From NCBI RefSeq assembly GCF_947179515.1, contig NC_067472.1:164874761-164938760 (forward strand): a DNA stretch of 64,000 bases, in the 5' to 3' direction. The DNA comes from Apodemus sylvaticus. Lineage: Eukaryota; Chordata; Mammalia; Rodentia; Muridae. The position numbers and the translations under genes are program-made. Of the stretch, positions 30,541-41,640 are shown piece by piece; positions within the stretch are counted from its first letter, which is position 1, and every line of letters begins with the position of its first letter. The notes beneath the pieces were generated by a model. It was given only the letters and a program-made list of their open reading frames with translations, did no database searches and had not been told where the DNA came from.

Positions 30541-31129
30541 CAAATTCACCAGCTAAAATAAAAAGAGCCTGCCACTCCCTGCAAGCGCACCTTGGGAAAG
30601 GAAGGCCAATCGGAAGGGAAGAGGCCGACTATGCGTGACTGAGTCCGGGCTTTCACCGCAGGCCCCGTGCCGTGCACTTCAGCTCACGAACCTAAGCATT
30701 CTTGTGTTAAGACTCCATCTACAGATCTAGACAATCTTATAAGAGGCCTGTTTGGTTTTCGGACCCTGGGACAAAGGACTGCGGTGCATATTTTACATAC
30801 CAAAGCAGACCTGGCCTCCAGGTTCTCCCGGCATCCTGCAGTTCCTTCCTGGCATACCCTGCCCCCAACCTTGCACTTTCCTTACCCCAGAGCCTCTTCC
30901 CTACATAATCCAGACATTTTGTGTGCTCTCTGAGCCAGCTCAAACCCTTTCTCAATTTGTCTTCTGCCCGCCCCTGCCCCCCCATGGCCGCTCTCCAAGA
31001 CTCAATCCTTGGGACCAGTGATCTCACCTGAGAGCAGCTTCCCAAGAAACCTGCCTTTTAATATATTCTAATCTGGCTTGAATTGGCTCATTTCACCAGC
31101 AGCGGAGAAATAACCTATCAAGACGCTGC
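30541..31129. other. Unique intronic sequence
   Basis: C-rich at 30830-31000. No exon recognised. Confidence 0.4.
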
Positions 31130-31490
31130 TGAGCTTTCAATATGAAATGTTCACCACAAACTTATGTGTTTGAATGGCTGGCTCCCAGCTGGCATGTTAT
31201 TTATATGGGGAAGGGAAGTGGTGGAACCTTTAGGAAGTGGAACTTCGCTGGAAGAAATAGGTCACTGGGGTGAGCCAGAAGGTATATAGCCCAGCCCTAC
31301 TTCCTGTCCTCCAAGATATGAGCAAGCAGCTTTAGGCTCCTGCAGCCACAGTCACTACTTAGGAGAGGCCTGTCTCCAGTCCTTCATTCTCTATCTTGAC
31401 AGCATCCCCTCCAAAAGGGAGCCACAGTAAGTTCTCTGTGCTGCCTTCCGTCAGGTATCTGGTCACAGTGTCAAGAGGGTAACCAATACA
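31130..31490 (+). mobile_element. Old rodent LTR/MaLR-like or DNA-transposon relic
   Basis: cttatgtgtttgaatggctg, ggtggaacctttaggaagtg and gaagaaataggtcactgggg belong to a widespread rodent element whose name I cannot fix by eye. Confidence 0.5.
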
Positions 31491-31615
31491 GGTTCTAAGT
31501 CAAACATCTGCAACACGAATTCCGTGTCTTCCCCTGCTCCTTCTGAAGCTACAGAGTTTTAACGGAAAGGATGTCTTCCCGATTCGGAGAGTAAAGGGAC
31601 AGAGTCTTTCCCAAA

Positions 31616-31670
31616 GGGGAGGGGCACAGACAGACAACGGAGGGGGGAGGGGTGCAGACAGACAATGGAG
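31616..31670. repeat. 28-bp tandem duplication
   Basis: Two copies of ggggagggg followed by a cagacagacaa-type end, with three differences. G-rich. Confidence 0.9.
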
Positions 31671-31808
31671 ACTTCCCCAGCAAGGGAGGTGGGTGACTTA
31701 CACCTGGGCTGCTGTCTGTTCCCAGGTGACCTGGATGTGATGGCAAATAAGTTCCTGTCCTCAAGATGATGAGTGACAGGCAGGGAGCAGACCTAGAAGA
31801 CGACTCTT

Positions 31809-31958
31809 AGCTGGGTGGTGGTGACGCACGCCTTGAATCCCAGCACTCTGGGAGGCAGAGGCAGGCGGATTTCTGAGTTCGAGACCAGCCTGGTTTACAG
31901 AGTAAGTTCCAGGACGTCAGGGCTACACAGAGAAACCCTGTCTCAAAAAAACAAAAAC
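31809..31958 (+). mobile_element. B1 SINE with near-perfect target duplication
   Basis: agctgggtggtggtgacgca to gaaaccctgtctcaaaaaaa. Flanks agacgactctt and agatgactctt differ by one base. Confidence 0.95.
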
Positions 31959-32127
31959 AAGATGACTCTTTTGGTGGTGGCCATGAGGGCCCTAGGAGGG
32001 ACATGTGACCTGGCTCTTGGTGAACAGCAGTCAGGGAAGGTTCGTGGAGAGGATGGAGTGTAGTCTGAGTCTAGATAAAGGAAGAGAGGATCCTGTAAGG
32101 CTCAGGGGGAAAGACAGGTTTGTTTAG

Positions 32128-32265
32128 TTTTTTTTTTAAAGAGCTATTTATGTATATGAGTACACTGTTGCTGTCTTCAGACACATCAGAACAGCAGATG
32201 CCATTATGTGACTGCTGGAAATTGAACTCAGCACCTCTGGAAGAACAGTCAGCGCTCTCAGCCAG
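32128..32265 (-). mobile_element. B2 SINE with internal deletion
   Basis: gtatatgagtacactgttgc, gctgtcttcagacacatc and ggaaattgaactcagcacct. A block of about 35 bp in the middle is absent. Confidence 0.88.
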
Positions 32266-32887
32266 AGTCAGGGTTTGAGGAGTGACCTGTAAGGTAGTGG
32301 GGTGGGGTGGGAAGCGGGAACCAGACCTCACAGGAAGCCTAGTCACTGGGGCCTAGCCTTGCACCCCAAGCACCATCAGGAGCTCACAGGCCCATGCTGC
32401 TTCTGGATATCCCTGTCTACCAGGAAGGCTAGCCCGACTCTATTTCTTACCTCAGAAGCCTCAGACACCGTGGAGTTTTCGAAGCAGCTCCCTTCCTCCA
32501 TTAGCACTCAGAGGTCAAATTCCAAGTTGGACACAGGGTTGGTTTGGAGGCCCTTCGGCTAAATTCCCAATGTATGCCCAGGAGGAGAGGAAGTATATGC
32601 CTTGTCTTCACACAGTTTAGTGGTACATTCAAGGCTAGAACTCAGACTGTCAGCCTTAATATACAGTTACGGCTTCTCTTCTGTTTCTTTTTAATCACAG
32701 ATCATGAATTCCAAATTCCTGTCAGAAAGGCGGGGAGGTTCCAGGGACATCTGTGCTGCCATTTGGGGATGTACAGTCTCTCATACCAGGGAACAATGGG
32801 AACGAATGGGGAAGACTGTTGGGCAGGATAGGAATAAGAAGGGCAAGCAGCTAGAGCAATCACACCCAGTTAAAAAGAAAATGTCTA
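32266..32887. other. Unique intronic sequence
   Basis: No feature recognised. Confidence 0.4.
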
Positions 32888-33030
32888 TGGGCCAACAAGA
32901 TGGCTCAGTACGTAAGGGTGCTTGCCACGGAGCTGAATGACCTGAGTGGGCTCTGTGAGACCCACAAGGTGGAAGAAAACTAACTTCTGCATGTTGCCCT
33001 CTGACTTCCACAAGTATGTACGTGTGTACA
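32888..33030 (+). mobile_element. B3A-type SINE
   Basis: gggccaacaagatggctcag, gcttgccacggagctgaatg, cccacaaggtggaagaaaac, then an AC-rich tail. Confidence 0.88.
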
Positions 33031-33205
33031 CAGACACACACACACACACACAGACACACGGAGACACACAGAGACACACGGAGACACACAGAGACACTGA
33101 GACACAGACACACACAGACAGACTAATATACAGACAGACATACCCACAGACACAGACACACAGACACATATACAGACACACAGTCACAAACACACACACA
33201 CACAT
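33031..33205. repeat. CA/GACACA compound repeat
   Basis: About 175 bp of CA mixed with gagacacacag and cagacagacata units. It grew from the B3A tail. Confidence 0.93.
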
Positions 33206-33219
33206 ACACTTACTTACAA

Positions 33220-33345
33220 AAGCAGTTACCCAATACTCAGGAGTCAGAGGCAGGCAGATCTCTGTGAGTTCAAGACTATACTGATCTAAATAGTGAACCT
33301 CAGGACAGCCAGAACTAAATAGATGTCTCAAAAATGAAACAAACA
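33220..33345 (+). mobile_element. B1 SINE, 5' truncated and diverged
   Basis: gtcagaggcaggcagatctc, gagttcaagactatactgat and ggacagccagaactaaat. Confidence 0.8.
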
Positions 33346-34036
33346 GAAACAAAAAATCAGCAAAGAAACACATCCTTTCATTCCATTAAATCATTTTAAG
33401 GGAATAAAAATGCTTACAGCATTATCCTAGTGAAAAATATTTATGACATGCCAAAAAGGGAAAAGAAAAATGGAGCGTGTGCAGGCACACACACCATTCC
33501 GTACAAATGGTTTATCTGACAAAATAACCAGGGGACAAAAGAGAGATCTGAGAACTTGAGGTTTCAACTGCCAAGTGGATCAAAGACACAGGAAGCAGAG
33601 AAAGCAGTACATGTGACTAAATTTAGTCTTCTTCCATAGCGCACTTCCCCCACTGCCAAGGTCTGTGGGCTGCTGCCCCCACAAGCCTGGATAAGTGATC
33701 TCCACAGAGCCTCCATCCCTCGGGAAGGCCTGCTCCCCTCACCCACAGTCGGGCTGTTGGGGATCGTGAGCAGTTCGTGTTTCTGCTTGTGTTCCTACAG
33801 CTCTGCCAGCTGCCGTGGACTGGGAAAGCGTAGGGAGCTTCCAGACCTCAACAAGTAAAGAGGAAAATCAAGAAGAAACAGAAAAAAGAGAAAAGACCCA
33901 GAGGCAGACGAGGACGGATTGGCACGTGCTCTCTGGCATGCTCTACCTTACAGTTCACGGTCTGAATGCCCTGGAACACTGGGGTTCTGTTCCCCGACCA
34001 CCTCACTTCTACTAATCACTCAGCATTGCATGAACG
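33346..34036. other. Unique intronic sequence
   Basis: No feature recognised. Confidence 0.4.
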
Positions 34037-34235
34037 AGGATGGGTTAACAGTCACGGTCAACTTGACTGAATTTAGGATCACTATGAAACTTAGCCCTGG
34101 ATGTGTCCCTAGAGGAGTATCTGGGGGCGTTTAACTGAGGAGAAAATATGAGTGCTAAATATTGGTTAGGTTTTGCTAGGGGCTGGGGGGAGGTCCTACA
34201 CGGAATTAAAAAAATAAGCCAGGTAAGAATCACTC

Positions 34236-34291
<56 letters not shown>

Positions 34292-34425
34292 TGCACACAC
34301 ACCCCTTCTTGACTATAGATACAATGAAACCACCATTCTGCCTCTTTGGTGGACTGTATCCTTGAACTGAGCCAAAAGTAAATAGTCCTTAAGGTGCTTT
34401 GGCATAGCCACGTGAAAAGTCAGGA
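34037..34425 (+). mobile_element. Old rodent LTR-like repeat split by a CA tract
   Basis: ggtcaacttgactgaattta and gtttaactgaggagaaaa on the left, and ctgtatccttgaactgagcc on the right, fit one common rodent repeat with a (CA)n inside. Name not settled. Confidence 0.5.
34238..34302. repeat. (CA)n microsatellite
   Basis: More than 25 CA units with one GCATG interruption. Confidence 0.95.
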
Positions 34426-34496
34426 ATACAAGGGTAACCGACCACAGCATTCTCCTTCCATCGGAATCTACTCTTCCAAGCCCTAAACAGCACCAC

Positions 34497-34535
34497 GGGA
34501 CAACAGGACAACGGGACAACAGGACAACAGGACAG
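34497..34535. repeat. GGACAACA 8-bp tandem repeat
   Basis: About 4.5 copies of GGGACAAC / AGGACAAC. Confidence 0.9.
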
Positions 34536-35274
34536 GGGTGAGGGGCCGGCTGAAGCAGGTGCTGCGGTCACAACAGCTTGTCCCCCATGTCAGTATAGCA
34601 GCAGCCTTCACTAAATGGCGGCTGTGTCTCCTCAGCACCTCGCCACCATCCTATTGTGGTTCATATACCAGGCAAGGCACAGGTCTATGATGAGCCTGCC
34701 CAGCCTTTCAAAGGAGACCTAAAGTTTTCAAGGACTGGCTTTTGTCACCCAGCCAACCTGTCACACCTATCTCCTGGTGCCTAGGGTGCATGGCACATGA
34801 ATACACGCCGCCAGCTAAATTTAAACTCTTCAGAGTCCTTTCTAAGATGACATTTCTCACACTCCAAGGAGGAACAGGTCGGCTTCTTTGGTGAAAATAA
34901 CCCAGCCCACCCAGTCAATGCAGACAGATGGAGCGGTGACCAGGGAAGTCATAAATGGTTCACAGTTTCCCCTGCACCTCCAGAAAAAGTATGACCCCAC
35001 ACCCTGCACACACAGATGTGACAGCACATTCCTTAATGACCTGATTCTTCTGTTTCTGTCACAGCATACAGAAGAGGGTCTGTAAGCTGACTCTCTTCAT
35101 CATTGCTTTCTGAGACAGGAGAGGAAATCACCATGGGAGGCCTGGGGTTCTGATCTCAGCTCCATCTGCAAATGCATGCACATCATTTAGTGATCCCTTA
35201 TGTTTAAAGTTAGTTGTGATGGGGACTACAGTTGCAGTGCAGTATCTTGTTCACAGTGGGTGTACTACACAGGC
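34536..35274. other. Unique intronic sequence
   Basis: No feature recognised. Confidence 0.4.
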
Positions 35275-35674
35275 TGTGCTGGCTAGTTTTATGTCAGTGT
35301 GACTCAAGCTAGATTTATCCGCTAAGTGGGAACCTAAATTGAGAAAATGCCTCCATAAAACCCAACTGTACCCATTTTCTTAGTGACCGATTGGAAAGGG
35401 CTCAGCTCATTTTAGGTCATGCCACCTCTGGGCTGGTGGTCCTGGGTTCTATAAGAAAGCAAGATGAGCAAGTCGTGATGAACAAGCCAGTAAGCAGTAC
35501 ACCTCCATGGCCTCTGCATCAGCTCCTACCTCCAGGTTCTTGCCCTGTTTGAGTTCCTGTCCTGACTTCCTTTGACGATGAACTATGAGGTGGAAACATA
35601 AACCAAGTAGACTCTCCCTTCCCTGACTTGCTTTTGGTCATGGTGTTTTATCACAATGTTAGAAACCTAGGACA
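35275..35674 (+). mobile_element. ORR1-type MaLR solo LTR
   Basis: A 400-bp unit starting TGTGCTGGCTAGTTTTATG and ending AAACCTAGGACA, so TG...CA ends. The middle has ggctggtggtcctgggttct, ataagaaagcaagatgagca and acctccatggcctctgcatc, typical of ORR1 as I know it. No internal MaLR sequence lies beside it. No clear target duplication found. Confidence 0.88.
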
Positions 35675-37021
35675 TCAGCTGCTGTGATGCCCAGCACCAC
35701 CACAGCACCAGTCAATAGAGTACCAACTGCCATTAGAACTGGGGAATTCTGGGTAAGCATTTTATAAGCTCTCTGGAGTTTTAAGGAGCCCCAGAAATTG
35801 GATCCAGTTTCTCAGGGGTCCCAAGATTCTCCAAGAAGCAAGGCTGGTGTCTTTTCTATATTCCCAACTCCACCTGAGTCCTCTATACTGTCTAGCAGTA
35901 ACCAGACATAAATAACACTATGGCAAACTTATAACAAGGACATCCAAATGCAGTGAGTGAATGGCTAAAGGAGAGGAGCCCTGGATTCAAGTCACTTGGG
36001 GCAATTAGCAACAGTGGGGGCCTCTGCTCTCACCCTGGGCTGTCAGAACCACAGCAGCAATGTCGCCGAGTCATCTCTCCAGCCCTAGCTAGCACTGCTT
36101 CTGTTTGACTGGCCTCTCTGAGTCAGTTGTACCATCTAACTAAAGGGTATGAGCACAATCTTTCCTTCAGAGCTGGGTATGCAGCTGGGTGTAGATATCA
36201 CCTGAGTCCTGCCCACCAATCACCAGCTACAGTTCCTGTTTTTTGACAGGATTCATAGCACATCTTCCTAGCACCCAGCATAGGCGGGAGGGAATCCATC
36301 TCCAACAGAGACCTCCTGGGCTCTAATTGGAGGGTGTGTTGCTTAGCATAGAAATTATCTCCCCAGCCTGGCTTCCTCCCAGCTGCTGGGAGAGCCATGC
36401 CCTCTTGGCTTCACAGCCCCACTTACACTGAGAGTGGGTCACCCAGTGTTTGTACAGTGTTTAATCATTAGATGCTGGAGGTTCTAATACCAGGGGCCCC
36501 AGGGCATCTGCAAATAAGTCAGCTATTTGCCTCTGTCTATCAAGGTCTTCTTTGGGGAGGTTTCTCTGCAGAGACACGGGGTTGACCTCTGACATAATGG
36601 GCTCCCAGATGCTGGGGAGGCTTATTCTCCAAGGACACAGGGTAGGTAGTGTGGGTGGGAATCTGAGATGGGACTGCCTCTTCTCAGAGCAGAACTCCTG
36701 GACTCTCGTCTTTTCGCCCAGCCACCCCCCCCCCCCCGACACCTAAACTGCTTCCCCTCCCCCCACTTGTTTTCCAAGGTCTGATCCAGCTTTTGCAGGA
36801 ACACTCCCACAGTCCCGTCCTGACATCTGATCTGGAAATGTGAATAGCCTGAATACCCAGGCCTCTCCCTTGGCAGCTCCTGACCTGCTCTTTGCACCAA
36901 GTGAAGGGTGTTGGTGTCCCAGAAGACAGATCCAGTCCAGCCTCCATGTCCCCATAACCCCAGCATAATACCTCACACGCAGGGTGATCCCTATTATTTG
37001 CCATTCCTGGCAGGGTGGGTC
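35675..37021. other. Mostly unique intronic sequence
   Basis: A 20-bp B2 head remnant (gagtcatctctccagccc) is at about 36066-36085 and a C14 run at 36725-36738. Nothing else recognised. Confidence 0.4.
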
Positions 37022-37150
37022 TATAGACCCCGAATAGTTTATGTTGAAGTCTGACCCCCAGTGTGGGAGTATTTGCAGGTTGCAGCTGTCTATGAGAAGT
37101 GAGGGCAGAGCCCTTATAAGTAGGACTGGCAGCCTTTCAAAGGGCTCTAG
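37022..37150 (+). mobile_element. Possible old MaLR LTR fragment
   Basis: atgttgaagtctgaccccca and cagagcccttataagtagga resemble the start of an old mammalian MaLR (MLT/MST-type) LTR. Weak. Confidence 0.35.
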
Positions 37151-38563
37151 AACATTCCCTAGTACTGTTTCTATTAGAGAGGATGGAAGGAAGAGGACCC
37201 TTGCTGGAATCTCTCATGCTGGCTTCCACCAGGGCCTAATGGCTTATGGAGAGCAAATGTCTGGTGTTTTTCAGTCTATGGTAGCATGCATGGCTTAGGA
37301 TATGGCACAGTCATATCCCCAGGTCTCCTCAGCCAATCTGCTATGTGTCAGAGCCTGGATTATCAGGTCCTGGGAACTCCATGACAAATAAAATAGTTTT
37401 AGTCTTTAAGCCTAGCATTAAATAAAAAAAGAAAACAATTTAAGATTAAGTTAGAAGTTAAAATGAAGGACCACACAGACTCCTCTGTGTGATCAAGGGA
37501 GAGAGCTGCTGGCGGGACTCTGAAAGTGTGTGCATGCTAGCCTGGCCCAGGGCAAGAGGAAGTGCTGGGATAGGGATGCAGCCTGCAAAGCCACCAGAAG
37601 CCCGCGCAGCCTGAGAAGCACTTGGTACCCAGGTTGAGAAGTGGAGATGAGACCGGAGAGGTGGCAGGGCCAGGCTGGAAGGTGCCAGTGTGTAACACGG
37701 AACCCCCAAGGCTTTTTAATAGCTCAGACCTTCATTGGAGGGTTCCAGCTCTGGGGTAATGTCTGAAGAACAAGGCTGGCATCCAGCACAGGGACTGACA
37801 CAAAGGACAGCCAAGGAACAATAGCAGACGTACCATGTGCCAGTTCCCTGCAGGGCCTGCAACCCCAGCACAGGAAGCTGACCTTGGGTATAACCAGAGA
37901 GGCCGCCCCATTAGCATGAGTGTGGCTTGTTTAGGGAGGCCTCCCTCCCAGATTCCTGTAGGGGAGGGGGACACTGAAGGCAGGCTGGCCCACAGGAGTT
38001 CCTCAGCTTGCTGGCTCTTACCCACCCCCCTACCACCACCTAACCCTTTTATTCCAGACCATTAAGACTTCAGCCCTCTGGAGGCTTCCTGGGGGCCTTT
38101 GTTTAAAATGAGAAGCCAACTACCTTTAATTGCTTCAGCCAGACACCATGCCTCTCTCCCCAACCCCTCCCAAGGCAGCTCCGTCCTCAGCTTGTCTTGA
38201 AACATAATCAGCGCCTGTTCGGAGGCCCTCCGCAAATTATGGTTCTGATCTTTTGCTCCAAAGAGTGCTCGAATTATAGCTTAGCACGGAGAGAAGTTCA
38301 AGTCTACAGGGTCATAAACTCTTTCATGTTCGGTTTCAAGACCTCCGCTGGGGATTTTAGCAGGTTTGCACCTCTGATGTTGCCTGGGGGAAGTTAGAGC
38401 AGACCTCCTGTCAGGCTGTGGGCTTCAGCTTTGCCAGTTACTCACTAGGGGTCCTAGGCCTTCTAAGTTTCTACTTCTACCCCCTACCAGACTTTGACCA
38501 GAGCAGAAGTAGCAGGCTGGCAAGAGCTGAGGGAGACTCACAAGGGAAAAGGACACTGTGGCC
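37151..38563. other. Unique intronic sequence; CpG-retaining patch at 38208-38375
   Basis: No repeat family recognised. 38208-38375 keeps several CpG (cagcgcctg, ttcggaggccctccgc, gctcgaatt, gcacgga, gttcggt) and is non-repetitive. Confidence 0.4.
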
Positions 38564-38641
38564 ACATGGCTGGGTCTAGGGTTGACAGGGTCCATTTTAT
38601 CTACATGGCTGGGTCTAGGGTCGACAGGGCTCATTTTATAG
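38564..38641. repeat. 39-bp tandem duplication
   Basis: Two copies of acatggctgggtctagggt, (c/t)gacaggg and cattttat, starting at 38564 and 38603. Confidence 0.93.
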
Positions 38642-38718
38642 TCTTGTATTTTGAGGCAGTCTCTTTAGCTTCTGATCCCTCCAGTTCTCATCTGTGAAAT
38701 CAGCATTCTATCTTATTG

Positions 38719-38885
38719 CCTAATGGCACTGACTGCCAGGCATTCTAATCTATCACTGAATGGCACTGACTGCCAGGCATTCTAATCTATCACTGAATGG
38801 CACTGACTGTCAGGCTTTCTAATCCATCACCCAATGGCAGTGGCTGCTGGTTTTTCTAATCCGTTATTACCATATGACACTGGCT
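38719..38885. repeat. 37-bp minisatellite, about 4.4 copies
   Basis: aatggcactgactgccaggc followed by attctaatctatcactg starts at 38722, 38759, 38796 and 38833, with a degraded fifth start near 38872. Copies 1-2 are almost identical and later ones decay. Confidence 0.95.
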
Positions 38886-38887
38886 AA

Positions 38888-38960
38888 ATTAAAGAAAGAG
38901 AGAGAAAGAAAGAGGGTGGGGGAGGGAACAAGGGAAGGAGAGAAAGGGTGGAGGAGAAAA
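38888..38960. repeat. GA-rich purine tract
   Basis: aaagaaagagagagaaag through gggtgggggaggg. Nearly all purine. Confidence 0.85.
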
Positions 38961-39310
38961 TGTATTATAGATATGTGGAAGAGCATAGTCAAAAGCAGAC
39001 ACATCTGGAGAGTCTATGGTCCTGACCCTGAACCATGTGAGGAGAGTGGGGAGGGGCAAGGGAGAGAGGAGAGAAGAGAGCGGGGGTGTAGCAGCCAGGA
39101 AGGCAAAGCTACAAAAAGGGTGGGTAAGCAAAATGTTTGGATTACATAGGGAATAGCCTCTGGGGGAAGGGCAGCCCAGCCCCTTGGCTACAGAGTTCAG
39201 GGTAGAAGGTAGGGTATGCCAGCCATATCTGTAACAGGAAGGGACTGAAGGATACTGAGAGAACCTGGAGGCAAGGCACCCCAGCCACTGGTCCAGGGTT
39301 TGAAACTTAG

Positions 39311-39355
39311 CACTGGCCAGCAGGCATTCTAATCTATCACCGAATGGCCCTGGCT
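39311..39355. repeat. Detached copy of the 37-bp minisatellite unit
   Basis: cactggccagcaggcattct followed by aatctatcaccgaatggccc matches the 38719-38885 unit, about 430 bp away from it. Confidence 0.9.
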
Positions 39356-39484
39356 ATTAAGGATGGAGGGAACTCACTAACCTTGTACAGCATGGCATCC
39401 CATCACCTTTGCGGTTGCCCAGAGAGAAAAACACAGCTGACACACTCGGACTCAGGACAGCTAACTCTCCGGACCTCTACCGTG

Positions 39485-39640
39485 CAGCGTGACTGCTCTT
39501 CCAAAGGTCCTGCGTTTAATTCCCGTCAAGCACATGGTGGCTCATAACCATCTATACTGGGGTCTGATGCCCTCTTCTGGCATGCAGATGTACATGCACA
39601 TAGAGCACTCAGAAATCTTAAACTGTACATACATATATAC
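39485..39640 (+). mobile_element. B2/B3-type SINE, 5' truncated
   Basis: gactgctcttccaaaggtcc, agcacatggtggctcataac and gatgccctcttctggcatg. Confidence 0.8.
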
Positions 39641-39654
39641 ATAGGCCCTCAGCG

Positions 39655-39790
39655 TCCTCTTCGTGCTCCCATGACTGCTGCTCGCCACCCCGCTTCCCCA
39701 CCATGATGGGCTCTTATTCCTCTGAAGCCACAAGCGCGAATAAACTCCTTCTCCTGTGAGATGCTTCTGGTCATGTGTGTTATCACAGCA
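39655..39790 (+). mobile_element. Old rodent LTR-like repeat end
   Basis: cttccccaccatgatgggct, gcgaataaactccttctcct and cttctggtcatgtgtgttat resemble the 3' end of the element at 34037-34425. Confidence 0.5.
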
Positions 39791-39952
39791 ACTCATGCTC
39801 AGCCATCATCCATCCATCTATTCATGCTTCCTGGTCTAAGTGGAAGGAGCATGCTCTCTGAACCGGGCACTGTTCTAGAAGAGAAGGTTGGCCCGGAAGC
39901 AGAATCGACCTGGTTTTGTTTTACGGGTGCTCACACTAAGAAAGTCTGCATG

Positions 39953-40138
39953 AGGGCTGGAGAGATGGCTCAGTGGTTAAGAGCACTGACTGCTCTTCCA
40001 GAGGTCCTGAGTTCAAAGCCCAGCAACCACATGGTGGTTCACAACCATCTGTAATGAGATCTGATGCCCTCTTCTGGAGTGTCTGAAGGCAGCTATAGTG
40101 AACTTACATATAATAAATAAATAAACTTTTAAAAAAAA
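39953..40138 (+). mobile_element. B2 SINE with target duplication
   Basis: gggctggagagatggctcag to AATAAATAAACTTTTAAAA. Flanks aagaaagtctgcatga and agaaagcatgcatga are similar with two differences. Confidence 0.95.
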
Positions 40139-40181
40139 GAAAGAAAAGAAAAAGAAAGCATGCATGAAAACTAGAGGTGCA

Positions 40182-40283
40182 GCCTGGCATGGTGGGACTG
40201 TAATGTTAGTCCTTGGGGCTGAGGCAGGAGAGTGTTGTGTTCAAGGCTAGCTTGAGCCACACGGAAGACTTTGTCTCACAGTT
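40182..40283 (+). mobile_element. B1-type SINE, diverged
   Basis: agcctggcatggtgggactg, ggctgaggcaggagagtg and gaagactttgtctcac. Confidence 0.75.
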
Positions 40284-41347
40284 AAGATAAGCAGTTTATA
40301 AACAGTTCATAGCTGAGGGCTGAGGCTGGTGAAGGGGTCAGGGTCAGGGTCAGCCACTCTGAGGTGACCTGGAAGAAGAGGAGGAGAAAGAGGCGTGGGA
40401 AGCTCACTCTAGACAGGCAAGATGGCAGTTGTTAGTTCTGCAGGGCACGGTGCGTCAGTGAGTTCAAGGGGGCCAGAGGAAGGCATGGCTCTTCCCAGGA
40501 GAATGTGGATGAAGTGACCCAGAGAGGTGCCAGGATCCAGAGCACACAGATTTGGAGGACACAGACTAAGTCTGTCTTTTGTTCTGTACAGCAGGAAGCC
40601 ACCGCTGTGAAGCATCAGGAAGGCTCTGGAGTCCTGAGGTGTGTTAGGAAGGTTAGAGTGGTGGCTGGTCATCTGAAGGCCACAGCAAAAGCTCAGAGGA
40701 GAGACTAGTGTCCTAGGGTGCTGCCCTGGAGCCTCAGGGCAAGATAGAAGGATTTATAGATCACTTGGGAGACTATGACAAAACTTGCCTTAGCCTAGAT
40801 GAGAAAGGAAACCAAAAAATGCAGTAACCTCACTGACGGTCTTATTCATACTGGTGTACTGATTAGACACTCAGGCAGTGTCTGTTAGCAAGAGGCGAAC
40901 CAGGCTCTGTGCAAAGCCAAGGCAGCCAACAAACAAGGTTACAGGCAGTGCCCAGCTTCCCTTCCCTGAAAAGCCTCGCCTGCCCCTGGGCTGTTCCCAG
41001 CTTGCCTTTCTGCAACCAAAGCTGACAGCCTACGGCATGTAAATGTCTCCAGAGTAATGTGCCAGTTGTGGGGACCCTGGATGGATAAAAGGCCCTGTTG
41101 GCTTAGGTTATGGGTAGAGACAAAGAAAGAAACAAAAGACAAAGGAGGTATCCCAGGACAGAAAGGATTCGAGTTTATCAGGGTTCCTTGGGTAGAGAAA
41201 GCCTCCTCACTGCTAGAGGGAGGAGGGAAAGAGAAGGAAGAGGAAGGGGGGTGCGGTAAGGAAAGGGGTGTGGAGGGAAGGAGAGACTGAGCCCTCAAAT
41301 ATAAGCTCTGGGACTGTGAGAACCCAAAGGGCCTCTTGCACTCAAAC
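40284..41347. other. Unique intronic sequence
   Basis: Purine-rich at 41210-41285. No gene recognised. Confidence 0.4.
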
Positions 41348-41379
41348 CTGTTTGTTTGTTTGTTTGTTTGTTTGTTTAT
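41348..41379. repeat. (TTTG)n microsatellite
   Basis: Seven TTTG units. Confidence 0.95.
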
Positions 41380-41408
41380 TTATATTACATCATATGAAAG
41401 TTAAACAT

Positions 41409-41410
41409 TT

Positions 41411-41449
<39 letters not shown>

Positions 41450-41480
41450 CTCTTTCTTTCTTTCCTTCCTTCTTTTTTTT
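41409..41480. repeat. (TTTC)n microsatellite
   Basis: About 15 TTTC units with a few CTTC changes. It forms the extended tail of the next B2. Confidence 0.95.
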
Positions 41481-41640
41481 ATTATATGTGAGTACACTGT
41501 AGCTGTCTTCAGACACCCCAGAAGAGGGCATCAGATCTCATTACAAATTGTTTTAAACTACCATGTGGTTGCTGGGATTTGAACTCAGGACCTTGGAAGA
41601 GCAGTCAGTGCTCTTAACCACTGAGCCGTCTTCCCAGCCC
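41481..41640 (-). mobile_element. B2 SINE
   Basis: ttatatgtgagtacactgta, tctgtcttcagac-type middle, gttgctgggatttgaactca and gagccgtcttcccagccc. Confidence 0.93.

Noticed and set aside
31690..31740. Possible extra minus-strand exon near a gtgacttacacctggg donor-like word
   Set aside because: No matching acceptor with an open, recognisable Nav2 peptide. Isolated GTAAGT-like words occur by chance in 50 kb.
38719..38885. CRISPR-like array
   Set aside because: Repeats are head-to-tail without unique spacers, in a mammalian intron with SINEs. It is a minisatellite.
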